Source: Fusobacteriaceae bacterium (GTDB lineage: Bacteria > Fusobacteriota > Fusobacteriia > Fusobacteriales > Fusobacteriaceae). Taken from it: a stretch of 5,706 bases of DNA. The stretch covers positions 1 through 5,706 of the forward strand of contig JAFGUR010000077.1 of NCBI GenBank assembly GCA_016938425.1, written 5' to 3'. The translations under genes were made by a program, and so were the position numbers. A model generated the notes under the pieces. That model ran no database searches. It was given only the letters and a program-made list of their open reading frames with translations, and was not told the DNA's origin. Shown one piece after another: positions 1 through 5,706 of the stretch (its first letter is position 1; each line of letters opens with the position of its first letter).

Positions 1-171
1 TTTTTAGGAAAAAATTGTAGATTTTATCCTACATGTTCTTGTTATGGAATAGAAGCTATTAATAAACATGGTGCTGTAAAAGGATTATATTTAACAATTA
101 AGCGAATTTTAAAATGCAATCCATTTAATGATGGAGGAGTAGATTTTGTACCAGATAAATTCAAATTTTAG
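1..171 (+). CDS. yidD: YidD, membrane protein insertion efficiency factor (3' part)
   Basis: The open frame enters at base 1 and ends at TAG 169-171, giving the last 56 residues; the start lies outside the window. YidD is a small membrane-associated protein that helps YidC insert proteins into the inner membrane. The family signature is clear: CRFYPTCS at visible residues 6-13, then a Tyr and an Ala-Ile (YGIEAI), a G-rich turn (HGAVKG), the basic KRILKCNP stretch at 34-41, and GGVDFVP at 45-51. The three family cysteines are present (visible residues 6, 12 and 39), with one extra Cys at 14. The family is usually about 70-85 residues, so only some 15-25 N-terminal residues are missing. It lies 24 bases upstream of yidC, the usual order. 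No frameshift is seen. Confidence 0.93.
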   Translation, partial: FLGKNCRFYPTCSCYGIEAINKHGAVKGLYLTIKRILKCNPFNDGGVDFVPDKFKF

Positions 172-195
172 TGAAAGAGGGGATAATAGTAAAAA

Positions 196-834
196 ATGAT
201 AGAACCAATTATTGAAGTATTTACAATGGCTTTAAACAAAATTAATGGAAGTGTAGGTAACTTTACTTTAAGTATAGTATTATTAACAATTGTTGTTAAA
301 TTACTACTTTTACCTTTAACACTAAAACAAGATAAATCAATGAGAGCAATGAAAGATTTGCAGCCAGAAATGGAAGAAATAAAGAAAAAGTTTCCAAATA
401 AACAAGATCAACAAATGAAAATGGCTGAATTATATAAAGAAAAAAAAATAAATCCAGTTGCGGGATGTTTACCTTTACTTATTCAAATGCCTATTTTAAT
501 TGCTTTATATAGGGTATTTCAAAATCCTAATAATATTCCATCAGGTGCACATTTTTTGATGTGGGAATTATCTAAACCAGATCCTGCATTTATAAAAGTA
601 TTACCATTATTAAATGGAGTACTAACATTTTTACAACAAAAATTAATGTCTACAGGAAATACAGATGATAATCCTATGGCAAAACAAATGTTAATAATGA
701 TGCCAATAATGTTAACATTCATATCATGGAAAATGCCAGTTGGATTATTAATCTATTGGGTATCATCATCAGCTATATCAATTATTCAACAACAACTTAT
801 AATGAGATTGGGGGATAAAAAAAATGTCAGATGA
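196..834 (+). CDS. yidC: YidC/Oxa1-family membrane protein insertase, short form
   Basis: This is the insertase that places proteins in the cytoplasmic membrane, alone or with SecYEG. The 212 residues cover only the conserved Oxa1/YidC core. The first core membrane helix is at about 22-41 (ending PLTLKQ), followed by a charged cytoplasmic hairpin at about 45-83. Then comes the signature INPVAGCLPLLIQMPI at 85-100, which opens the second helix, and further helices at about 131-147, 165-182 and 184-201. The last contains the IIQQQLI motif. The large periplasmic domain of proteobacterial YidC is absent, and so is an N-terminal lipoprotein signal. The conserved groove arginine is replaced by Lys35 (TIVVK). 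The start at 196 is fixed by in-frame stops at 184, 187 and 190. A purine-rich AGAGGGG at 176-182 is a distant ribosome site. The 3' end overlaps jag by 11 bases. Confidence 0.96.
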   Translation: MIEPIIEVFTMALNKINGSVGNFTLSIVLLTIVVKLLLLPLTLKQDKSMRAMKDLQPEMEEIKKKFPNKQDQQMKMAELYKEKKINPVAGCLPLLIQMPILIALYRVFQNPNNIPSGAHFLMWELSKPDPAFIKVLPLLNGVLTFLQQKLMSTGNTDDNPMAKQMLIMMPIMLTFISWKMPVGLLIYWVSSSAISIIQQQLIMRLGDKKNVR

Positions 835-1453
835 TTTAAAATTATTTGAAATAAAAGCTTCTAGTATGGAAGAAGCTTTAGAAATAGCTAGAAATGAACA
901 TGGAATTACAGAAGATAAATACGCAATTCATAAAAAAGAAGTTAGAGAGCCTAAAAAAATATTTGGTTTTATTGATGTAAAAGGTATATATGAAATAACA
1001 GGAATAGAAAAGAAAATTGAAAATAATGTCATTATTATAGCTAAAAAATTATTAGATTTAATGGGAATAAATTTAGATATAGAAGTAACAAAATCAAGTG
1101 AACATTTTATGCTTATTAATTTATATGGATCAGATAATGGAATTATAATAGGTAAAAAAGGAAAAACTTTAAATAGTTTTGAATTTTTACTTAATACATT
1201 AGTTAAAGGATGTAAGGTAGAGGTAGATGTAGAAGGATTTAAAGAAAAAAGAGCCAACACATTAAGAGATTTAGCTAGAAAAATGGCTGAAAAAGCAATT
1301 CAAACAGATAAAGCTGTTAAATTAAATCCTATGCCTCCAAGAGAAAGAAAAATAATTCATGAAATTATTAATAAATATGAGGAACTAGATACTTTTTCAG
1401 AAGGTAAAGATCCTAAAAGGTATATAGTTATAAGAAAAAAGAAAGTTGGGTAG
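824..1453 (+). CDS. jag: Jag/KhpB (EloR) RNA-binding protein
   Basis: A cytoplasmic RNA-binding protein of 209 residues with the full three-part family layout. An N-terminal Jag_N domain (about 5-58) carries the KKIFGF turn at 44-49. A KH domain (about 65-138) has its GxxG loop as GKKG at 110-113. A C-terminal R3H domain (about 142-206) has the defining R-x3-H as R175 to H179, after the NPMPPRER segment. In Firmicutes such as Streptococcus pneumoniae this protein pairs with KhpA, binds many transcripts and controls cell elongation and division; that role is carried over from the family. The start ATG lies inside the end of yidC, with a G-run (810-814) nine bases upstream as the likely ribosome site, so translation is probably coupled to yidC. 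The basic C-terminus (IRKKKVG) abuts mnmE. Confidence 0.94.
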   Translation: MSDDLKLFEIKASSMEEALEIARNEHGITEDKYAIHKKEVREPKKIFGFIDVKGIYEITGIEKKIENNVIIIAKKLLDLMGINLDIEVTKSSEHFMLINLYGSDNGIIIGKKGKTLNSFEFLLNTLVKGCKVEVDVEGFKEKRANTLRDLARKMAEKAIQTDKAVKLNPMPPRERKIIHEIINKYEELDTFSEGKDPKRYIVIRKKKVG

Positions 1454-2830
1454 ATGTCAATGTTTGATACTATAGCTGCTATTTCAACTCCAAGAGGAGA
1501 AGGTGGAATAGGAATTGTAAGAATATCAGGTAGTGAAGCTATAGAAATATTAGCAAAAATATTTAAGCCTAAGTCGAATAAAGAGGTTAAAAATTTAAAT
1601 AATTTTAGTATAAATTATGGTAAATTATACAATGAAAATAATGAAATTGTTGATGAGGTTTTAGTAAGTATAATGAAAGGTTCTAAAACTTATACTGCAG
1701 AAGATATTGTTGAAATAAATTGCCATGGTGGTTATTTAATTACTGAAAAAGTTTTAGAATTAGTTTTAAGATTTGGAGCAAGACATGCAGAACAAGGTGA
1801 ATTTACTAGAAGAGCTTTTTTAAATGGGAGAATCGATTTAACACAAGCAGAAGCTGTTATGGACTTAATTCATTCTAAAACTGATAAAAGTATCTCTTTA
1901 TCTTTAGATCAACTTAGAGGCGATTTAAAGAGTCAAATATCACATTTAAAAAGATTGTTGCTAGATGTTGCAGCTCATGTTAATGTGGTTTTAGATTATC
2001 CTGAAGAAGGAATAGATGATCCATTACCAGATAACTTGGTTGATAATTTAAAAATTGTTGTGAGTACAACAAATGAACTAATACTTTCGTATGATAAAGG
2101 AAAAATGATTAAAGAAGGTGTTAAGACAGCAATATTAGGTAAACCTAATGTAGGAAAATCAAGTCTTTTAAATGCATTACTTAGAGAAGAAAGAGCGATA
2201 GTAACTCATATAGCTGGAACAACAAGAGATATTATTGAAGAAGTAATTAATATAAAAGGTATTCCTTTAGTATTAGTAGATACTGCTGGAATTAGAAAAA
2301 CTGATGACATTGTTGAAAATATTGGAGTAGAGAAATCTATGAGTCAAATAGAACAAGCAGATTTTATTTTGTTTGTTGTTGATGGATCAAAAGAACTTGA
2401 AGAAGAAGATCTAAAAATTAATGAAAAACTTAGAGGGAAAAAAGTTTTAGGTATAGTTAATAAAAATGATTTATCTCAAGTAGCAGATTTAACTAAGTTA
2501 GATTCTGTAGATACTTTTATTAATATATCAGCAAAAGAAAATTTGGGAATTTCTGATATGGAAGAGCATGTTTATAATTTAATAATAAAAGGAACAGTAG
2601 AAGACAGTTCTAAAAAATTGGTTATAACTAATGTTAGACATAAAACAGCTTTGGAGAAAACTAAAGATGCGATAAATAATATATTTGAAACAATAAATAT
2701 GGGACTTCCTATGGATTTAATAGCTGTTGATTTAAAAGAAGCACTAGATTCATTATCAGAAGTTACAGGAGAAATATCAACAGAAGATTTATTAGATCAT
2801 GTATTTAAAAATTTCTGTGTTGGGAAATAA
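1454..2830 (+). CDS. mnmE: MnmE (TrmE), tRNA uridine-5-carboxymethylaminomethyl synthesis GTPase
   Basis: With MnmG, this K+-dependent GTPase adds the carboxymethylaminomethyl group to C5 of wobble uridine 34 in several tRNAs. The 458 residues are standard length. The N-terminal formyl-tetrahydrofolate-binding dimerisation domain (about 1-120) starts DTIAAISTPRGEGGIGIVR. A helical domain follows, with the G domain inserted at about 220-380. G1 is GKPNVGKS (229-236), where N232 matches the K+-binding Asn of E. coli. G2/K-loop is GTTRD (255-259), G3 is DTAG (276-279), G4 is NKND (336-339) and G5 is SAK (359-361). E288 matches catalytic Glu282 of E. coli. The C-terminal CVGK (455-458) is the invariant Cys motif, so the protein looks fully functional. 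ATG 1454 follows the jag stop directly. ATG 1460 (Met3) is an equally good start, being nine bases after GGG 1448-1450. Confidence 0.98.
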   Translation: MSMFDTIAAISTPRGEGGIGIVRISGSEAIEILAKIFKPKSNKEVKNLNNFSINYGKLYNENNEIVDEVLVSIMKGSKTYTAEDIVEINCHGGYLITEKVLELVLRFGARHAEQGEFTRRAFLNGRIDLTQAEAVMDLIHSKTDKSISLSLDQLRGDLKSQISHLKRLLLDVAAHVNVVLDYPEEGIDDPLPDNLVDNLKIVVSTTNELILSYDKGKMIKEGVKTAILGKPNVGKSSLLNALLREERAIVTHIAGTTRDIIEEVINIKGIPLVLVDTAGIRKTDDIVENIGVEKSMSQIEQADFILFVVDGSKELEEEDLKINEKLRGKKVLGIVNKNDLSQVADLTKLDSVDTFINISAKENLGISDMEEHVYNLIIKGTVEDSSKKLVITNVRHKTALEKTKDAINNIFETINMGLPMDLIAVDLKEALDSLSEVTGEISTEDLLDHVFKNFCVGK

Positions 2831-2865
2831 AAACCGTAGTTTATTCTACGGTTTATTTATTTTAG
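2831..2865 (+). terminator. Intrinsic terminator of the yidD-yidC-jag-mnmE operon
   Basis: A perfect 9-bp stem, AAACCGTAG (2831-2839) with CTACGGTTT (2846-2854), closes a six-base loop and is followed by the T-rich run ATTTATTTTAG. It begins on the base after the mnmE stop. The T-run is broken by A residues, so termination may be partial. The A-rich 5' flank would let the same hairpin work on the other strand, but no minus-strand gene is seen here. Confidence 0.8.
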
Positions 2866-2995
2866 TTATCAGTAGGAAAATAATTATAAATTACTGAAAA
2901 ATAAAATACTCTGATTTTATTGACATTCATGATATTTCCTAGTGAATAAATCTTGGTTTTTTTATAATTTTTATTAGAAACCAAATATTCAATTA

Positions 2996-3207
2996 TTGGA
3001 CTCCGCGTCCAAACCTCGTAAACGTGACGTTTAATCTCACATATAATATTTATATTAAATTATAAGGTATCCAGCAATCTTTGCTGGTCGGGTTTAGATA
3101 TTCTTAGAGCTTTAGCTCTTAGAGTATTTTATGCGGAGCGTAAGCGATAGTTGGGCAGAAGCCCATGGTTTTAAACTACTTCTAATTCGGCAGTACCTAA
3201 TTAGAGG
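2996..3207 (+). other. Hairpin-rich, GC-enriched island; possible IS200/IS605-type relic or structured RNA
   Basis: By hand count this stretch is about 39% G+C, against about 18% in the bases just downstream (3361-3420). Consecutive hairpins are visible: TTGGAC/GTCCAA (2996-3012); TAAACG/CGTTTA with loop TGA (3019-3033); CCAGCAA/TTGCTGG with loop TCT (3071-3087); a 13-bp stem with one T-T mismatch and loop TTTA (3098-3127); TGGGC/GCCCA with loop AGAA (3152-3165); and CTTCTAATT/AATTAGAGG with one G-T pair (3179-3207). A short GAGCGTAAGCG element lies at 3137-3146. The order of this element, then GCAGAAGCCCATGG and a T/A-rich turn, then ACTAC, recalls the right end and guide-RNA scaffold of IS200/IS605 tnpB elements. 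That reading rests on memory of the family and is uncertain. No tnpB gene is present, and no frame across the island is both open and started. The strand given is that of the neighbouring genes and of the IS605-like reading. Confidence 0.4.
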
Positions 3208-3555
3208 CTACTGAATTAAAATAAATTATTAATAATTTTGAAATTTGACCTTACTATAGCCTTTGGTTCCTGTAAATATTCTAGGAATTAAAATTACATT
3301 AGCAATATTTTAAAAAGTATACACACTTATAAATTTAATAAAATCAATAAGTTTAACTTGTTTATAATTTCTTTGAATCATTTTTAAGTAGATTTAGGCA
3401 TATGTTATAGCTTTTTTTATGATTTTATTAGGTTTATAATAGTATTTATTGACTTAATTTCTTCATGATTTGATTTGTTAAATTTTATAAAGTATTGAAT
3501 TAATTGGATTAAAGAGGATAGATTTAAATAAAAAAGAAAATGTGTGTAATAAAAA
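3208..3555. other. AT-rich intergenic DNA without recognisable features
   Basis: No credible gene, RNA gene or strong hairpin is seen in this stretch upstream of the mnmG promoter. One weak stem, TTCCT/AGGAA, lies at about 3267-3287. Single-mismatch DnaA-box-like words occur at 3317-3325 and 3541-3549 but do not cluster. Minus-strand open frames here are made of low-complexity Leu/Ile/Asn/Tyr codons and have no ribosome site, so they are not called as genes. Confidence 0.6.
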
Positions 3556-3559
3556 GTTC

Positions 3560-3586
3560 TTGATAAAGTTTTAAAATTTATATAAT
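3560..3586 (+). promoter_or_regulatory. Promoter of mnmG
   Basis: A -35 box TTGATA (3560-3565) precedes a consensus -10 TATAAT (3581-3586). The spacer is 15 bases, which is short. Reading the -10 as TAATAT (3583-3588) gives the ideal 17, and an alternative -35 TTCTTG (3557-3562) gives 18 to TATAAT. Transcription would start near 3593-3595, leaving a leader of about 25 bases before the mnmG ATG, too short for a riboswitch. This promoter explains how mnmG is expressed after the mnmE terminator. Confidence 0.72.
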
Positions 3587-3605
3587 ATGTACATATACAA
3601 AAATA
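3587..3605 (+). repeat. 19-base motif over the mnmG transcription start (inverted copy 1)
   Basis: This 19-mer is the exact reverse complement of positions 5538-5556, so the two copies flank mnmG as a perfect inverted repeat. It starts at the end of the -10 box and runs into the ribosome site. With two bases to its left it includes the perfect 12-bp palindrome ATATGTACATAT (3585-3596). The position would suit an operator. The motif is AT-rich and chance similarity is possible. Confidence 0.55.
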
Positions 3606-3611
3606 AAGGAG
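3605..3611 (+). promoter_or_regulatory. Ribosome binding site of mnmG
   Basis: AAAGGAG lies seven bases before ATG 3619. It is the clearest Shine-Dalgarno site in the window and fixes the mnmG start. Confidence 0.88.
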
Positions 3612-3618
3612 ATTTAAC

Positions 3619-5469
3619 ATGAATAATTTAAATTATGATGTTATTGTTGTTGGTGCTGGACATGCTGGAGTAGAAGCAGCTTTAGCAAGTAGTAGACAAG
3701 GTTTGAAAACAGCAATGTTCACAATTTTTTTAGATAATATAGCAATGATGTCTTGTAATCCCTCAATAGGAGGACCAGGAAAAAGTCACTTAGTAGCAGA
3801 GTTAGATGTTTTAGGTGGAGAAATGGGTAAACATGTAGATTTATACAATTTACAATTAAAAGAATTAAATACTTCAAAGGGACCTGCTGCAAGAATAACA
3901 AGGGGTCAAGCAGATAAATATGAATATAGAGTAAAAATGAAACAAGTGGTAGAAGAACAAGATAATTTAGATATTATTCAGCAAATTATTGATGAATTGA
4001 TAATCGAAGATGGAAAAGTAGTAGGAGTAATATCTTCTTTAGGTATAAAGTACTCTGCTAAATCTGTAGTTTTATGTACAGGAACATTTTTAAAAGGAAG
4101 AGTTGTTATAGGGGATGTTAAGTATCCTGCTGGAAGACAGGGAGAGCCTTCTGCAGATAAATTGTCGGATAGTTTAGTTAAAAATGGAATAAAAATAGAT
4201 AGGTATCAAACAGCAACACCACCTAGATTGGATAAAAGAACAATTGATTTTTCAGTTATGAAGGAAATGTATGGAGAAGAGAATCCAAGATATTTTTCTA
4301 TTTTCACAGAAAAAGAAAAAAATAATATAGTTCCAACTTATCTTACTTCAACAAGTGAGAAAACAATAGATGTGGCTAAAGAAATGTTACAATATTCTCC
4401 AATAGTTTCAGGGATAATAGAAACACATGGCCCAAGACATTGTCCTTCTTTAGATAGAAAAGTTATTAATTTTCCGGATAAAACAGATCATCAAATTTTC
4501 TTGGAACAAGAAAGTAAAGAAAGTAATGAGATGTACGTAAATGGACTTACAACAGCTATGCCACCTTTTGCACAAGAAGCAATGATGAGAACTATAAAAG
4601 GTCTTGAAAATGCAAAAATAATGAGACATGGCTATGCAGTAGAATATGACTATGCTCCAGCAGCACAGTTATATCCAAGTTTAGAATCTAAAAAAATAGA
4701 AGGTTTATTTTTTGCAGGACAAATAAATGGAACAAGTGGTTATGAAGAAGCAGCAGCTCAAGGTTTTATAGCAGGAGTAAATGCAGGTAGAAAACTTTTA
4801 AATAAAGAACCAATCATAATAGATAGAACAGAAGCATACATTGGTGTAATGATTGATGATATAATTCATAAAAAGACACCAGAACCTTATAGAGTGTTAC
4901 CTTCGAGAGCAGAGTATAGATTAACATTAAGATTTGATAATGCATTTACTAGATTATTAGATAAAACAATAGATATTGGTATTTTATCAAAAGAAAAAAT
5001 AGAAGTTTTAAAAGAGTCAAAAGAAATTATTGACATAGAGTTAAAAAGATTAAAAGAAATAAAGATAGCTATGAAAGAAGCTAATGAACTTCTTGAAAAA
5101 TTAAATTCTAATCAAAGATTTTCAAAAGGTATTAATGCCTATGAATTATTATCTATAAAAGAAGTTAGTTACTTAGATTTGGTAAATTTTACAGAGATAT
5201 TAAGTATAAAAGAATATATTAAAAATCAAATAGAAACTATAGCAAAATATGAAACTTTTATAGAGAGAGAGAAAGTCCAAATAGAAAGATTTAAAAAATT
5301 AGAAGATATAAAATTACCTAAAGATATAAATTATGATTTAATAAAAGGTATATCTAATATAGCAAGAGATGGATTGAAAGAAGTTAGTCCAATGACAGTT
5401 GGAGAAGCAACGAGAATATCAGGAGTAAGTGGAAATGATATAGCTTTGTTAATTGCATATATTAGATAA
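3619..5469 (+). CDS. mnmG: MnmG (GidA), tRNA uridine-5-carboxymethylaminomethyl synthesis enzyme
   Basis: This FAD enzyme is the partner of MnmE. The two form a complex that uses methylene-tetrahydrofolate, glycine or ammonium, NADH and GTP to modify wobble U34 of tRNAs. The 616 residues are close to the usual 620-630. The N-terminal Rossmann dinucleotide motif is GAGHAG (12-17) within YDVIVVGAGHAG. MSCNPSIGGPGKSHL carries C46, matching catalytic Cys47 of E. coli. NTSKGPAARITRGQADKYEY (84-103) is the family signature. GPRHCPSLDRK carries C275, matching Cys277. The second FAD-binding segment is GLFFAGQINGTSGYEEAAAQG (362-382). SRAEYRLTLRFDNA (429-442) leads to the helical C-terminal domain, which ends in the tRNA/MnmE-contact motif VGEATRISGVSGNDIALL (594-611). 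All key residues are present. It has its own promoter and terminator and is separated from mnmE by 788 bases, where many genomes have the two genes adjacent. Confidence 0.98.
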   Translation: MNNLNYDVIVVGAGHAGVEAALASSRQGLKTAMFTIFLDNIAMMSCNPSIGGPGKSHLVAELDVLGGEMGKHVDLYNLQLKELNTSKGPAARITRGQADKYEYRVKMKQVVEEQDNLDIIQQIIDELIIEDGKVVGVISSLGIKYSAKSVVLCTGTFLKGRVVIGDVKYPAGRQGEPSADKLSDSLVKNGIKIDRYQTATPPRLDKRTIDFSVMKEMYGEENPRYFSIFTEKEKNNIVPTYLTSTSEKTIDVAKEMLQYSPIVSGIIETHGPRHCPSLDRKVINFPDKTDHQIFLEQESKESNEMYVNGLTTAMPPFAQEAMMRTIKGLENAKIMRHGYAVEYDYAPAAQLYPSLESKKIEGLFFAGQINGTSGYEEAAAQGFIAGVNAGRKLLNKEPIIIDRTEAYIGVMIDDIIHKKTPEPYRVLPSRAEYRLTLRFDNAFTRLLDKTIDIGILSKEKIEVLKESKEIIDIELKRLKEIKIAMKEANELLEKLNSNQRFSKGINAYELLSIKEVSYLDLVNFTEILSIKEYIKNQIETIAKYETFIEREKVQIERFKKLEDIKLPKDINYDLIKGISNIARDGLKEVSPMTVGEATRISGVSGNDIALLIAYIR

Positions 5470-5478
5470 ATTATAAAG

Positions 5479-5513
5479 AAGTAGTATTTCTCAAAGGTTA
5501 TACTACTTTTTTT
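5479..5513 (+). terminator. Intrinsic terminator of mnmG
   Basis: A 9-bp stem, AAGTAGTAT (5479-5487) with ATACTACTT (5500-5508), encloses a 12-base loop and runs into an unbroken seven-T tract (5507-5513). A G-T pair and the preceding A residues can extend the stem outward. It starts nine bases after the mnmG stop and is the stronger of the two terminators in the window. Confidence 0.9.
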
Positions 5514-5537
5514 GTACTTACCAAAAAACTATAAAAA

Positions 5538-5556
5538 TATTTTTGTATATGTACAT
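5538..5556 (-). repeat. 19-base motif, inverted copy 2, downstream of mnmG
   Basis: This is the exact reverse complement of positions 3587-3605. It sits 24 bases after the mnmG terminator, in the non-coding stretch leading to the next gene outside the window. It keeps the central palindrome ATGTACAT (5549-5556). Confidence 0.55.
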
Positions 5557-5646
5557 GAATAAAAAAGTATTAAAAAAATGGTATTAACAATGTACTAAGA
5601 AAGAATAAACTTAATAAAAAAAGAGTGTGTAAGAAAAAAAAGATTT

Positions 5647-5665
5647 TATTTTTGTGTATATACAT
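5647..5665 (-). repeat. 19-base motif, imperfect copy 3
   Basis: It matches the copy at 5538-5556 at 17 of 19 positions in the same orientation, with start points 109 bases apart. It contains the palindrome TGTATATACA (5655-5664). The surrounding 5514-5706 is AT-rich, holds no gene, and presumably includes the promoter region of the next gene. A GTGTGTAA word at 5625-5632 also occurs upstream of the mnmG promoter at 3542-3549. Confidence 0.4.
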
Positions 5666-5706
5666 ATAAATAAATCTAAAGTATAAAAATAAAAGCTTTA
5701 TAAAAA

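Noticed and set aside
928..1260. Minus-strand open frame of 110 codons inside jag
   Set aside because: It is a shadow of the jag coding frame, which has clear KH and R3H domains. AT-rich codon use leaves the opposite strand open.
2891..3055. Minus-strand open stretch across the left side of the structured island, reading RHVYEVWTRSPIIEYL in part
   Set aside because: It has no ATG/GTG/TTG start with a ribosome site ahead of its best part, is only about 50 codons, matches no family I know, and overlaps two hairpins that explain the unusual composition.
2946..3064. Plus-strand open stretch (including PRPNLVNVTFNLTYN) as a possible TnpB C-terminal remnant
   Set aside because: No start codon, about 39 codons, and no zinc-finger or DRD catalytic motif of TnpB. 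It may be decayed coding sequence, but I cannot support it as a pseudogene.
3317..3325. Possible chromosome origin beside mnmG, with a DnaA-box-like GTATACACA
   Set aside because: Only isolated one-mismatch words (3317, 3541, 5655) are present, with no cluster and no exact TTATNCACA. In AT-rich DNA these occur by chance. The neighbourhood of mnmG is an origin in some bacteria, which is why it was considered.
3417..3620. Minus-strand open frame of 67 codons upstream of mnmG
   Set aside because: Low-complexity composition, no ribosome site, and it overlaps the mnmG promoter and leader.

Overview
The window comes from an AT-rich bacterium (intergenic DNA falls to roughly 18% G+C) that uses the standard genetic code, with TGG for Trp and TGA as a stop in yidC. 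Arg is almost always AGA and Ile is mostly ATA/ATT. Together with a very short YidC (212 residues, no N-terminal lipoprotein signal), this points to the Fusobacteriota, perhaps Leptotrichiaceae. That placement is inference; a low-GC clostridial relative cannot be excluded from sequence alone.

Layout: positions 1-2830 hold a tightly packed plus-strand operon. It runs from the 3' end of yidD through yidC and jag (khpB/eloR) to mnmE, with gaps of 24, -11 and 0 bases. This is the conserved block usually found downstream of rpmH-rnpA. It pairs membrane-protein insertion (YidD, YidC) with an RNA-binding cell-envelope regulator (Jag) and a tRNA-modification GTPase (MnmE). A hairpin just after the mnmE stop ends the operon.

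Positions 2855-3618 are a 764-base gene-free stretch. Inside it, about 2996-3207 is a compact, comparatively GC-rich (about 39%) island of at least six consecutive hairpins. No standard riboswitch, tRNA, tmRNA or RNase P RNA motif is visible there. Its right part resembles the right end and guide-RNA scaffold of IS200/IS605 (TnpB) elements, so it may be a decayed or non-autonomous element; an uncharacterised structured RNA is the main alternative. The remaining 400 bases are plain AT-rich DNA ending in a promoter for mnmG.

Positions 3619-5469 encode MnmG, the FAD-dependent partner of MnmE. Here mnmG is transcribed from its own promoter instead of as part of the mnmE operon, and it is closed by a strong intrinsic terminator. 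A 19-base motif lies over the start of the mnmG transcript. It recurs as an exact inverted copy just beyond the mnmG terminator and as a 17/19 match 109 bases further on, which suggests a shared regulatory site or a small repeat family. The last 190 bases hold no gene.

The genes are ordinary housekeeping genes. The parts worth a second look are the structured island and the repeated motif.
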